Source: Malachius bipustulatus
Lineage: Eukaryota > Arthropoda > Insecta > Coleoptera > Melyridae
Assembly: GCA_910589415.1 (NCBI GenBank)
Contig: OU342632.1
Span: 13,085,507-13,149,506 of the forward strand
Direction of reading: 5' to 3'
DNA length: 64,000 nucleotides
The stretch's first letter is position 1. Every line of letters starts with the position of its first letter. Shown in pieces: positions 11,001-26,000 of the stretch. Position numbers and translations under genes: made by a program. A model generated the notes under the pieces. That model worked only from the letters and a program-made list of their open reading frames with translations. It was not told where the DNA came from and did not search any database.

Positions 11001-14000
11001 TTCAAAGTGTCGTAAGAATGCCCAATGCAGTGTGCCACTGAACTCGAATGGGGTTTCTTTTATGATTGTTCTTTCTATGATCTTTATTGCTTCTATATAC
11101 ATATATCAATCATTCTTGCATCATTGGGATCTCGGAAACTAGAAAAGATCCCTATCTCTTCTAGTTTCCGGCCACAAAAAGTGACCGTGAGAAGTGCTTT
11201 TAGTTTATTTGATTTTTTTTTCAAATAAACCAACTAGATGGGAATTCAAAATTTCAAAAATTTCAGTTTTTTGCAGTTTTTTCAAAAACTATCGAAGATA
11301 ATTAATTTATTTTCTCAGGTTAATATTGAGCTTTTAACTTAGAAACTTTTGCCTGATTTAACCGAATCCGTGATTCTTTTTTCCCGTCGCAGAAAAAAGT
11401 AAATTATTTATTATAAGTTTATTCCAGAACCTTATTGTTTTTTTTTTATATTTTTTATTAAGGATAGGAAAGAATAGGATAAATTAAGGACACCGTTTTC
11501 TTCAAATATCAAGAACAAAATCCAGGTCCGTATTTAAAAAAAAGTTTATTTTGGCAGCGTAAAATTGCAACGTGTAACCCTCAATCTTATTTGACATCAA
11601 ATAAAAAGTGGCCGTGAGAATGTTCTTTCAGTTTTTTGATATATTTTCAAATAAGCCAACTAGATGGGAATTTAAAATTCAAAATTTTTTTTTTCTTTTT
11701 TCAAAATTGGAGATAACTCTTTTTCGGATTATTATCTAAGATTATATACAGTATCTCTTCTAGTTTCCGAAATCCCAATGATGTATGTCGAATCGGTTTG
11801 GGAAATCTTACCCGTGCAAAGCAGACACCCCAAAATAAAACACCTCACATTTTCATAATAATCTTGAATTCGGAGTTCCTTTATAAGTGCTGCGTGTAGT
11901 TTTAGTGAAATAAGTTTTTTTGTAAATTATTTGTTGGCGATTTTGGTATACTGTCGTTCCTGCGGTAATTCGGGCCGGACCTGCATAAAATTTAGGTACT
12001 ACTTATAAGTTGACTTCTATTTTGCATAACTATTCAAGATTATACTGTCAGGAACTCAAGAACTCACATTTTGGAACATATTGTAGAGCACCCGATAATT
12101 GTTACTTTATATTAATCAGGGGGTTTATCAAAGTTAGTACCTACCCATTTGTGCTCAAAAAAAATTCCCCTAAAGATACTGTTTCTTGCAGACTTTTTCT
12201 CGCTTTTTAATTATCCACGTAGGTATTTAAATTTAACAAATAGTAACCCACACACAAATATTCTGGTCTAGTTCAGAAGCCAACTACTAACTAGTCAAGA
12301 ACTCGAATTACCCTACGCATCAACTTCGCACATTTCCTCATCCTCGTGCACTTCTATGTGCAATAGTTTGACCTACCTTTTTGCACACTTGTTTTAGAAA
12401 TTTGAACCTTAAAATTTTTACCCTTGGCATGTGTTTTGTAACATTTAATTTACCGGAACGTCGGTCGGTACTCGCGGTAGTCTATGAAATATAATCTATG
12501 AAAACTGTTTTTGCGATATTAGTTTTATTTTTGCAGAACTAAAGTTAAATTTGTAAGAAGGTCTAGAAATAGTCTTTTAAAAACGAAAGGGATCCCGGAA
12601 ACTGTTGCACTATCAAAGAAGAGTGCGGCGCGAAGTTGCCATCCTTTTTGCTTTACAAATAATATTTGGCGGGCTTGAGAAACTGTTATTACATTCCTCA
12701 CAGAGCTGTAGTAGAACACTGAAAGAGCTCAGAACTTATGCTAAAATTTTGGGTGTTTGATTTTGGGGTGCCAACTTTTCACAGGAGATGTAAATCTTTG
12801 ATAAAGAAAGTCGACCCGTGTATAACTGCGCTTCCTCAATGAAACGTTCTTCGATGGTGGAAAAATATCAAAAGTTGCGCAGAATTTTATTGTCCGTTAA
12901 CAGATTTTTTATTAGATTTTTTTTTTACTTTTCTTTCTGTTGGTAACTATTTTCATTATCAGTATCACTTTCACAACTTGTGATTTTTGTTGCAAGGGCA
13001 AACTCGAGATGTGCCGGAATGTCGGAATGTCACATGTTATAAATCACCGTGATGAATAAGAAATTATTTAAGCTTCGTGTGCAAAATAACCTTTGTTGGT
13101 TGATTAATAACAATTAACATTTTATAGAATTTATTAGGCCTTCGCCATGGCTACATCATTACTTGTAATAAATAGTTTGTGTAAAGTACATTCATGATCG
13201 TTAGAGATTCATATCTATATACCAAATCCATGAATGAACAACTATTCATAATGAAAAACATACTGCCGAACTAACTCTGGTTAAATAAACGACTTTTACT
13301 TTGATCGCAGATAAATTTAAACTTTTTAAAACACAAATTTAACAAAATTTCAAGTAGGTTAATCAGTAAAATAAAAAATTTCAGGATGTGAAACTCTTCG
13401 AATGGCTGCCTCACGACGTGCAAAGTCCTTGGGAGTTGAAAACAGGAGCGTACGAATGCCTCGGTGCGACAAGAAAGGAGGATTCGAAAGGATACAGTGC
13501 GACAACGAGATCGTCAGCTCCTGCTGGTGCGTAGATGAGGCTGGATTTGAGCTGCCAGGAACTAGAGCACCCGCCGAAGCTCTTGTTAATTGCTCTTGTA
13601 AGTATCTGATTATTATTATTATTATTTTTATTTTTGAGATTTTGAGAGATTCTAGGCTGTTTAGAACCAGATGCGTGAAAATCCGCTTCGAATTCGTCAT
13701 TGGTCGCAGCTTTGGACGAGATTTCTGGAGTAAATTACACTGCACCACGGTTCAACAGTCTGGAATCTCTTATATTTTTTCGATACCAATTGTGATGCTA
13801 CATAAAATTAAATCAACAGATGGCACATAAAACTAAATGTAGTGTTTTTTAATTAATTAAATGTTATCGTAGCTGTTTGCGCTAATTAACGCAATTGAGA
13901 GAAATAAAACTATCCTCTTGTAAGCCCAATTCTGTTGTCATACGAAAGTAGTATAGCTTATGCATAGCTTGAGGAAATTTATGATGTAGTTACCTATATT

Positions 14001-17000
14001 TATCCTGAAATTCTAAAAATTCGATATACCGTGTGTCCCCGCGGATAGGTGAAACAACTCTTATAAAAGACAAAAATTTTTTGATTTTAATTTTAATTTT
14101 TTGGGGTTCAGCCCTGCTTGGCTAAAGAATAATTTCTAACAAAATTTTAGTTTTGAAAAATCAAGCATGCCTTGGAAATTTCCAAGAAACCGGTTTTTCT
14201 GTTGAGTAAAGTGCCTTTTATGTGGCAAAAACGACAAAATGTTATTTGAAAAAATTGTTCAGAATCAACATTTAGGTCCGTGTACCAAATTTCAAAATCA
14301 TAGGCCAACTTTAATTTTTTACATTTATTTTTATGTTTTATTTCACAAATCAAAGAATTTCATTTTGTAACAATGACTGCCATGGAAAAACCAAATTGTA
14401 CCCATAGCAATAGCAATCTGTCAATATCAGTCTTTGTTACAAATGAAATTCTTTGATTTGTGAAATAAACATAAAAATAAATGTAAAAGATCAAAGTTGG
14501 CCTATGATTTTGAAATTTGGTATAGGGACCTAAATGTTGATTCTGAACAACTTTTTCAAATAACATTTTATCGTTTTTGCCACATAAAAGGCACTTTCTT
14601 TACTCAACAGAAAAACCGGTTTCTTGGAAATTTCCAAGGCATGCTTGATTTTTTAAAACTAAAATTTTGTTAGAAATTATTCTTTAGCCAAGCAGGGCTG
14701 AACCCCAAAAAATTAAAATTAAAATCAAAAAATTTTTGTCTTTTATAAGAGTCGTTTCACCTATCCGGGGACACACGGTATACATACGTATCTCAATTTA
14801 AAAGTCAAATGGGAATTTTTAAGAAAAAAGTTCCTAACTCTCAATAATTATCTTGAGCCGTTTTATTGGGATGAATTAGAATAATTTATGTACGTTTACT
14901 ATGTTAGAAAATATCAGCGTTAAAGCACTCAGCACTTGAAACAATAAAGGGGAAGTTGGTGTGACGGACATTTCGTCTCATAGATTAGCATCTAAGTTGC
15001 TATCATGGCATTCATTTGTCAATAATTAAAATTGGCATCGAAATGCAGTCCTGAAAAACCAATTAGGTATTACCATAAGTATACCTTGAATGTTTGATGT
15101 TACCAAGCCTAAGACTACTGAATACCAATAGTAATAAATTGAGCCATACCCATGACCTGGATTGAAGTTTTTAGCGCGTATTAATGAACACAATCCACTT
15201 CTAATTTAAGACTTCAAAATGTTCTTGTTTACACCTCTAATAATTTATTGTTATTAGTTTCACCTACCTATGAGAACTTGTTTATTTCCGTACCATTTCT
15301 CTTGTGAAAATTCAACTATACTGATGAACTCATTTTGCTTGTTACTCATCTTTGTTTGTAAATGACTTTTAAATTATGATCTACGCGAAATTGTCCGCAT
15401 TCATCAATATAAAAATAATAATATAGGTAACATAAATAATAAACCTTAAGAGTTTATTTTTGATATGTAAAACACGTATTGTGATTGGTTAAAATTTCGT
15501 ATATCGCATTCGTAGAGCTAGGCCGTAGAATGCGAAAAATGCAAAAAAAATATATAGAGTGGACATGTATACAAGATTTCTGATTATAACTTTAGTTGAT
15601 AAATTAATATTTTAGAGAAAAATAGAAATTTTTACGTATGGAAACACATATTTTCTATAAGTAGAGCAAAAATATAACTATCCCTATTATATACAAGATG
15701 ACATGAAAAAATTAAATGCATTATACCTACTAAGCGATAGAGGAGCTCAAAATAAGAAAATGTGAAGAAAAAACCGTAGATCCGAATCTCAATAGTTCCA
15801 AGCTATGAAGTTAGTACTTACCTATATACATTATAATGTTTTAGAGTTTCGGTCAAACGATCTCTAAAGTGCAGCATGGCTTTGTTTGGTCAGTACTTTG
15901 GATGGGTGACCAATCAGTGGTAAAAATGTTCCGTGACCGATCGTGCTCCGGGAGGTACGTTAAAAAGGGTGTCCCGGTTGCTTTCACAGCAGTCGTTAGG
16001 TTACGTCAGAGGCACTTGAGGCTAATTGAAAACTTCTGACACTTGGGCTTTACCACAGCCATACAATATTTATTTTTATTTATGTTTACTTTTATGAAAA
16101 TATATTTTTTGATAATAATTTTTTGTATGTACTTTTTTAATTAATCATAATTCGTAACAGTGCGTCAAGAATGCCAAAACTTTTTGCAATGCCACCCTGT
16201 ATAAAGAGAGGATAATTTAGTCATGGTACTCGTAACTTATGCTTTTCTGATACATACTTATGAATATCATGTGTTTTTTAAAAATAACATTATTTTAAAG
16301 TATGTTCAGTGTGTGCATTCAGTAAACACATAATAATATGCATTATACAGTGTGTCCAGGATAAGGATGAACAGCATAGGGATCTCGGAAACCGTGAGAG
16401 ATACAGGGTCGGTTATATTAGCAAAAAGTTGATTAATGTAGAGGTCAATAATATTCCGTTGAGAAAACCAGAAAATTACACTTTAAACCCGGAGATATTA
16501 GGAAAAAAAACGAATTCTTAAGTTTCTATTTTTTCTGTAAGTTATTTGGAAATATATAAAAGAAAAAATAACACTTTATTTTGCTACTTTTTTACTGTAC
16601 AAGATGGCGTTTGTAAATTTTCAGTCCAACGTTTAGTTTCGAAGAAAACTTCATCGACTTTATTTTTTTATATGACCCCAAAAAAAAAGTACACCCTGTA
16701 TTAGATAACATTTTTGATTACGAATTCAACAATGTATATTACAGTATGGTTTATCTTTTTTTTTTGATAGCACATTTTGCTGTAGTAGGCATCGACCTTA
16801 TGGCACTGACAAAATTACAAAATTAGTATATTATTATACACAGAGTGTTCCTAAATACCAGGTAGATATGAGAGGACGTATAATTGTTTGGCTTATTTTA
16901 ATCCCAAAAGTTTATATGAACATAGATCCGCAACCGCTTCATTATACCGATCTACAGGGTATTGAAATAAAAAAAAAATCGATTTTTCTCTATAACTTCT

Positions 17001-20000
17001 GCAATTTTTGAGATATTTAGCTCAAATTAGAAATATAGTTTACGCTGTAGGGCTTACATCATTAGGGAGGACAAATGCGTTGTAAGAATCTTCAAGGAGT
17101 TTTTTCCCTGAATTTTTCCCATTTCGCCTTCGCCCCCATTTCTCCCCCTGAATTTTTTGCGATGCGCCGCTGGTAGGTTCTAAAATACAATGAGAATTTT
17201 CTGTTTTATTTAGAAACTTTTTGATATTCTATAGTTTTTTGCATCTGCAACTTTATCAAGAAAGGAAAGAAACAATTTCTTCTAATTCGTTACACGAAAT
17301 TAAATTTTTTTAAATGGTAAAACAGGCTCTGGCTTTTTTGGATAATTTATCATTTCTATTAATTTTGACAGCTTTTTGACTCTGCCTGGTATAATTAAAG
17401 CTTAGAAGACCCTATGTGACTGACTGTGCGACTAAAGTTTGAATAACCTCACGGAGCTTATAAAGAAAAAATCTTCAAATTTCAACACCCTGTAGATCGG
17501 AACGAAGCAGCTGTGCACCTATGTTTATACATATGAACTTTTATGAATGAAATAAGCTAAAGAATTACCTCCTATCATATGTACCTGGTGTTTAGGAACA
17601 TCTTGTATAAGCGATTATGAAGCCATTATTCACGAGATGATGATATTGTTGATAAAATGTTGATGATAAAAAGTCATCATCAAGTGAATAATGGCCATAA
17701 TCGAGAATGTAATACTATGCTTTTTCTACTCTTTCGCATAGGTATATAAAAAAACAAAAAAATCAAAATATTTTTTTAATTTATTTTACTTCTTGGGACA
17801 ACTTTACAGCTTTGCTCTGTTTATCAAAATTACAGCCTTTGATTAGTCCACGAGCGGGTATTATCAATTGCCAGTAGGTACTATGATTGGACAAGAGCCG
17901 GATATTATGAATATAATTCAATACCTATATGAATAATAACCTTCATAATTCATCCAAAAAGCTCAAATACTTGGAATATTGTTCAATAAGGCCCCTATTC
18001 CCAAAGCGTTTCTGTCCTGTAATATCTCGAAAATAATTAAATAAATGGGATGGAGATATGCAGTTTTTATGCGTTAGAGTGAGATGGGTATAATTGATTA
18101 CGTAATTATTTAGGAAATGATCGTTTGTGAATACGGGCGTAAGAGTAGAAAATAGTTATTTATTATACAAGAGAAAAAAGTGATAGATTTTAGCTCGAGA
18201 TGTGATTTCGTCCCCGACGCGTTTAGCGGAGGGGACAAACACATCGAGAGCATTAAATTGATTTTTTTTTTTAATCAATTTAATGTATAAATTGAATTTT
18301 TTTACTTTCATAAATTCTCTATTAATATAAATTCAATATGGTACTCCTGTGATTTATTAGTGTATTTTTTAATAAAAAACTACACTATTGAGGACGACAT
18401 CACTTTATTCTTTATTTACATAGATAGGTACCTACATTTCGAAATCAAGAAATTCCTTAAATACCTTAATGGTCATACACTCGTACTTATTGTTTCTCTT
18501 GACCTTTTATGTTTGATTTTGCGCATTTCAGATGAAAAACACATCTTTATAATGTTAATGTTATAGAAATTTAAACCATTTATGTCCATTAAATTGTATA
18601 GGACATTTTATTAGTTTCGACATTTTTTTACTATTTTATTATTTATAAGTTGCGGAAAAACTCAAATTTACCTTATTTAAGTCAGTATAGAATATTTTAT
18701 ATTTACTTATAGTTTCATTATGAAATATTTTCCTTTATTCTAATAGCTTCGCTGTCCCCAATTGCTTTATGCTATGTCGCTTTCTAATATCCTTTTATTT
18801 TCTCATCTGGTAATTAATCTTGCACTTTTTATTTCACTTTCAGCCGCTAAACCTTGTGCAGATTACACCTGCAGAATGTTCTGTCCTTATGGTTTCGCTC
18901 TTACAAAAGAAGGATGCCCTCTTTGTAAATGCAGAGACCCATGTAATGACATCGAGTGTCCAAACGCCTTGCAATGCCATCTTGAAGAGCTAGCATGTGC
19001 TGATCCACCTTGTCCTCCAATCCCGACATGTAAATTATACATTATTTGAACCGGCTCAGTTTTGATGGAAATATTTTTAGGTAAAAAAGGAAGAAGTCTT
19101 GAAAATGTTTGTCCATTAGGAGACCCTTTAAGAATAAGCGAGACCGTAAGGCCTTTCTTGTGTGGAAATGATCCTGGTAAACCTACTTGTCCGCCAATGT
19201 ATCAGTGTTTAGTTCAGCCAGGTAAGTCATCAAAAATATATAGGAATAACCGATTTGTAAAAATAATAAATCATCAGAAAGTAATGAAGCCACGGACACT
19301 GCGCTACTTTTTATGCTTTAATGCAAAATACAATAACAAATAATGTAAAAACTTTTCATCTAACGCAATATGCGATAAGGTTATTAAAGCGAACAAACAT
19401 AATAACATAATCATTATTCCTTTACATTAGTTCAGATGTAAACCTTGACCTTTGTTCAGCGCATATTCGTCTGTTGGAAATATAAATAATATAATGTAGG
19501 AAAAGTCTAAAATTAAAAACATGCTAATAAAATATCTACTTAACACGTAAAACATCTATAGGTAGATATAGGGGTGACCCATAGGTACATCCATCGAAAG
19601 CGAAACAAATTGACTCTCTTTTGTGGACGTGGTTGAGTTTTCTTTTAATTTGCGATGATAAGCCCCTCAAAACACTCCGCTGTTTCATTTTCAATGACCC
19701 ATCCTGGAAAAGCGTATCTTACAATAATAAATACTAAACAAATATTTTGGTCACGACGTCTCACTTATAAATTATTGCAAGTGCATATCCAAATTTGATC
19801 AGAGATAAAAATAAAACTAGACAGAGTCGTACAAGTAGTGACATTATTATTATCTACATAATTTATTACAGGAAATGACTATGGCGTATGTTGTCCTGCA
19901 TCGCTGAGTATAAAGAAAACAGGATCTTGTCCAGGACATGATGAAGAGAATTTGATATGTGGGCCAATGTGCGGTCATGATCTGGAATGTCCTTCTGTTC

Positions 20001-23000
20001 AGAAATGCTGCGAAACTGAACAATGCGGCTTTGCTTGTCTTCATCCTAAAAATGTGACTGGTAATAACATTACCCAAAAATTAAATTAGTCTGTATTTAT
20101 TTTAAAATAAGAATTCGTTCTCAAATTGTTTCAAAATAAAATTTAATAGAAGAAATAAAGTGAAAGGTTAATTGCCAACACAGCAGTTTATATTTTCAGA
20201 ATGTTACCATCAACGAGCTTTATCAGAATTACTGACAGTGAGTGAACGCAGTGGAAGAGGTTACATCCCTCAGTGTACTGAAGATGGTCAGTTTGAATCG
20301 AAACAGTGTAGCAGAAACGGACTAGTTTGTTGGTGTGTTGACAGACTTGGTCGTAAGCTTAAAGGCTCAATGGGATCAGCAGAAGACGTCAACTGCACTT
20401 TATATGAAGGTATTTTGCACAAAAAATATTTCTATACTTTATAAACATTGCTCTTTATTCTAGGGCGAGATACTTCAGTAGGACGTAGTCTAGATCGTAA
20501 TGGCAAAGAATGCGAACCTTTAGAATGTGCAGCGGTTTGCGAATATGGCTTCAAAATTGATGAAAATTCATGTCCAACTTGCAAATGTGACGATCCTTGC
20601 GAAGGATTTAATTGCGCCGACGAGGAAGAATGTATTAACGTCAAAGAACCCTCTTGTACAGATTTTTTGTGCCCCACTTTGCCAGTTTGTAAGACTGTAG
20701 ATGTGCTTTACTATCGCAACAACTGTAATTATTATTTTCTAAATGTGCAGGTCGGCCAAAGGCTTTGTATGGCAACCCTTGTGAGATTGGTACTCCATTG
20801 CTAAACGACTTAACTGGAAACCCTTTGACTTGCAACCCTAGATCAAGGGACGGTGGCATCTGTCCTGATAGTTACACTTGCAGGCCCATCACTGGTTCAA
20901 CTGAATCAGTTTGCTGCCCGGTTCCAAATGAATTACAAGGTAAAAATATTAATGGTGGTCAGATAAAAAAACTGTTTTAAAATGTCATCTCGCTTTTTCA
21001 GCTGAAGCATCTGAAGATTTTCTTGAAGAAGAGAGCAGACAAACAAGTAAGAAAAAATCTATTAATTGATATCACTGAAAAAAGTACATTATAACACCCA
21101 GTTTAGTTAGATAATATGCAAATTAAATCTATGCTTTGACTTCAATAAATAAAATCTTCATTTTACCTGCAAAATAAGTATAAAATTGCACTTAAAAATC
21201 AAAGCTAAATCCACACATTTTTTATTACCTTGAAGTATTAATTAATACCCAGATGAAGTGTATAATTTTTTTGCGTTTATCATTTATTAAACGATTTTCA
21301 TCTGTCTCCAGTGTGCGAATATCTGCGCGACTTCACCTCCAGTATGGAAGGCACCCGTGAAGATATGCATCTGGCTTTACCCTCTCCGAAATGCGACCAG
21401 CAAGGAAATTATTTATCTATCCAATGTCATGATGGCGAATGCTGGTGCGTGGACCACTTCGGAACAGAACTACCGAACACCAGAGCCCAGGGTAACTCTT
21501 CTCGTGACTGCGACGAGTTGAGGGAGAGCATGGATTGTTTGGAAGCTACTTGTAGGATGGGGTGTGATTATGGGTTTGTGTTGGATTCAGAGACAGGATG
21601 CCCTACGTGCCAATGCAAGGACCCTTGCAGTGGGGTGAAGTGTGGCGACAACGAGCATTGTCAATTCGTGGAGGTTAGCTGCAAGGATCACTACTGTCCT
21701 CCTGTACCAGCGTGTAAGTAGAAGAGCTCAGGACAACATTTTAATTTATTGTGATTCACGATAAGAAGACTTAAGAGGCGTTGAATAAATTTTAGGTTTA
21801 CCAAAGAAATCGGGTCAATGTCCTTATTTGATGCCAGCAACTTCGATGTCTTGTGAATTTGAATGCAACTCGGATATGACATGCAATGGAACCACAAAGT
21901 GTTGCTCAAATGGCTGTGGTACTCAATGCATCGAACCATTATTACTGACAGGTAAGATTTAAGAATATACATAAATGTCTATTCATTTGATCCTTTGATT
22001 GACTTTGTTCTTCCGAGAGTTTGCAATGTGACATAAATGCAGTAACTCAATAACAAAACAAAATAACTATTACAGCTTGTGAACATCAAAGACTATTAGC
22101 ACAGCATCAAGCCCACGAATCTGGAAGACCAATAGGCAGAGCATTTATTCCCTCATGCAAAGAAGATGGAACTTTTGAATCAAAGCAGTGTCATCCAGGT
22201 AGAAACGAATGCTGGTGTGTAGATCACAGAGGTTTTGAGGTCTCCCAGACTAGATCTTCTTCGAAAGACCTTCAATGTGATTCTCAAAAATCCCACCAGT
22301 GTCCGCTCTTCAAATGTGTGAAAGATTGCGAGCATGGATTTGAACTGAACTCAGAAGGGTGCCGTACCTGTCAGTGTGTGGACCCTTGTTCGAAAATCAC
22401 TTGTAGAGGTGAAGGTGAAGCTTGTAGATTGGTGCCGGTGGAATGTGTCGGAGATGGGGAATGTCCTTCGGTACCTATGTGTTTGCCCAAGAAGGAGAAT
22501 CCTTGCCAAACCGGAGAACCTTTGAAACTTGGTTCAAGTGATGAAGTAGTAACTTGCGGACCAGAGTATGAGAGCTGTCCTTCTTCCCATAAGTGCCAGT
22601 TGAGTCCTTTAGGGGAATATGCTGTGTGTTGCCCTAAGCCTAGTAAGCATCACAATTTAAGTACCTGCAATTGTGTTAGTAATACTAAATCATTGTTTTA
22701 GGAGACGTTTGTTTTGAAGGATTAGATCATGGAAATTGTGGTAACGGTGAGTTTAGAAATTCGACCAGATATTATTTCAATTCCCTGACAAATAGATGCG
22801 AACAATTTTCTTATGCTGGCTGTAAAGGCAACCATAACAATTTCTACACAGAAGATATGTGTATGCGAGTGTGTCCAGGTATGCTAGATATACGTATATT
22901 TTTGTAATATATCATTAATGATTCATTTTTTAATTAGTTCTTACACAATGTGAAAGATTGCGAGAAAAAAATGAAAGAGCCGCTGTAAGATACAATAAGC

Positions 23001-26000
23001 CAACATTTTCACCCCGTTGCGATCCCAAAACTGGAGTGTGGCAATCAATTCAATGCCTTGAACATGTTGGAGTATGCTGGTGTGTTAGTCCACAAGGAGA
23101 GCCACTAAAAGGAACACTTACAAGAGGTTCAAACCCAGAATGCAATTTCAGGCAAGCTAGACACTGGGCAAGTGATCGATCCGATATAACTAGTGACGCT
23201 GATCTTGGTAAGTATCCTTACAGTTACCTATGTTATGCCTACTTATATGAATAATAAATCCTTCAAATGTCTGTTTTATTGTGTTATATTGCTACCTCGT
23301 AAACACTTAAGAGATATGGAAATTCGAGATTTCTTATTTTTGCCCTATCTTTCTTATTATTGGAAATTATTACCTAAAGACTTTTAGTAAGCTTACATAA
23401 GTCGGCAAGCCTGGCCATCTGACGTTTCAAAAATTTTCAAAGTCGACCTATAGATCCCAGAATTTTCAGTCAACTTTCGTTTTTCTAATGGCCGCCGAAT
23501 TGTTTATGTCGTTCGGTATAAAAAAGACCTTGTGAACCAAAAATTATTTTCCAAAATTTTTATAGGTAGGTACTTCTTTTTCAAAGAAAAACAAACATTT
23601 TTTCGCCGAAATACGTCAATATGAAATCATACTGCTTGGCTTGTGGTTTTTTTAATTTCTCTATGATATTCTGTCTAAAAAGTTGTCTTTTCTTAAAGAA
23701 AAAACGACAAAAATTTTTGAAATTGATTTTTTGAAGTTAATTAGTTAATTCTTCGGTCCAATATTTTTTTTATACAGAACGACATAAAAAACAATATTCT
23801 TTATCTCTTAACGTTTACGAGATAGCAATATAGACAAGGATATACAGGGGGTGTCATGAGGCATTATGGTACCTACACTATTTTTTCCTTTATTTTGAAA
23901 ATCGGTGTGCGGCATAAAGTATACTCGATAGTACGCACTTTGACGCATTTTGACAAACAATTGAATTTTTTCCTACTTCCGGTTTTAGCAGAAAGAACAC
24001 CAACTTTTTATTTCTAAATGGGACAGCCTGTGTATTATTATATTTAGATATGGTATAATGTTACGCATTCAGTGATATATTTTTCTCATCTGTAACTGGC
24101 CTTTTTGGCTGTATGATAAAGTATTGAATAAATTGGATATCAAATAAGTGACATTTCAACTTGAGTGACTTGTGTTTAATTAATTTTTTATGTCCCAATT
24201 ATAGTGTGCCAGACTATTTAGATTGACTTAATTGGGCCGTGTGATGATACAAAAAACGAATTTTTGTTAAAAGTAGGTACCTACTAAATCAAGTGATTTA
24301 TGGACAAAGTGTGCACTCCACAATAATTTTTTGAGCAGAATTCTTTTTTTTTCAAATGATACTACATATATGTATTATTGGTACCATCTAACCCACCTAA
24401 TGAGGAACATTTTGGTGTGCCCATTTTGCAGTGTGCCCATTAACACAACTTAAGTCTAATTTAGAAATAAAAAATAAATTAAACTCAAGTCTGACAATTG
24501 AAATGTCACTTATGTGGTATCACTGATGAATACGTAACATTATACCGAGTCCAAAAATATAATAATATACAGGGGTCCCATTTAAAAATAAAAAATCGGT
24601 TTCAGTTCCGGTAAAACCTGCAGTAGGGGAGGGCGGGGCACATTCGCACGAGGGGCAGATTCGGACAGTTCAAATTTACCGCCTTAAAGTACAAATAAAA
24701 ATCTGTGTTTAGGTAAGAAACATCTAGATAGCAGTACCAATCATTGGTGTGAATCAGACAGGTGTGTCTTTGGCTGTTTCTGTGTTTTTATAAAAAAACT
24801 GTTTCGAAGCTCAAAAGTAAGTATTTTGATTTTATATTCTTAAGAATTCCTCACCTTTACTGTACAGATTTTTATAATTCAGTTGATAGTTGTCACAAAT
24901 TACATAAATTGGCAATAGTTTGTTGTATCAGAAACTGTGAAAATACCTAACCTAAATTTTTTAAATCGGTGTTTAATAAAACAGCGCACAGTGGGGCACA
25001 TTCAGACTAAACATGGTGGGGCAGATTCGGACTGTCCGAAACTACCCCATCCGTGTCCGAATGTGCCTCGCTTTTAAAAAAAGGCATACTCAAGGGCTAT
25101 AAAATTTGAAACTTTGATTTCAGATGGTGCGCAATTATGTAAAAAAAACCGAGAGAGCCTTCATTAATGAAGAGCGGATTGACCGGGCAGTGAAAGAAGT
25201 CATAAAAAATAAATTATCTTTAAGATTGGCTGCCGTGGAATTTGGAATAAAAAAATCTACTCTTTATGATAGGGTAAAGAAAAAACTTCGTGGTGCATTC
25301 GCAGATGATTCTGGAACTGAAAATAGCGATGAAGAAAACAGAAAGCGCTTTTCTAAATATGGTTGCCGGCAAGTTTTCACGAAGGCATCAAGAAAATTTA
25401 TTGGTAGATTATTTGAAGACCTCATCCAATATACAGTATGGGCTTACTTTTCTTGCATGCAGATCCTTGGCTTATCAGTTTGCTGCTGAACTGAAACTGA
25501 AATTTCCCGATTCATGGAATATTAACAAGAAAGCTGGCAAAGAGTGGATAAGGAACTTTATGAAAAGGCACCCAGATTTGTCACACAGGAAACCCGAAAA
25601 CACAAGTTTGGCCAGAGCTACCGCTTTTAATAAATCCAATGTGGAGCAGTTTTTTAAAAATTATATTGAACTACAACAAAAATACCACTTTAGTCCAGAT
25701 CGAATATTGAACACTGATGAGACTGGTATTTCTACAGTTTTACAGGCACCCAAAGTAATTGCACCAGCGGGGAAAAAACAAGTGGGCCAGATTGTCTCAC
25801 AAGAAAGAGGGACTTTGGTGACTTTTTGTGCTACAATCAGTGCAACTGGATCCAGTATTCCACCGCTGTATATATTTCCACGAGTAAGAATGAAGGATGC
25901 TTATCTTGCAGGAAGTGTGCCTGGAAGTATCGCTTATGGTTCCAAAAATGGTTGGATAAACTCAGCGATTTTCATTGATCTTCTACGGCATATTCAAAAC

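Noticed and set aside
13402..13830. 142-codon + strand frame as a complete small gene
   Set aside because: The first part is exon B; a strong GTAAGT donor at 13598 ends it and the rest is intron with a TTA microsatellite.
15847..15960. Genuine 5S rRNA gene
   Set aside because: Only the 3' promoter-side motif is present; the 5' half and closing stem are absent.
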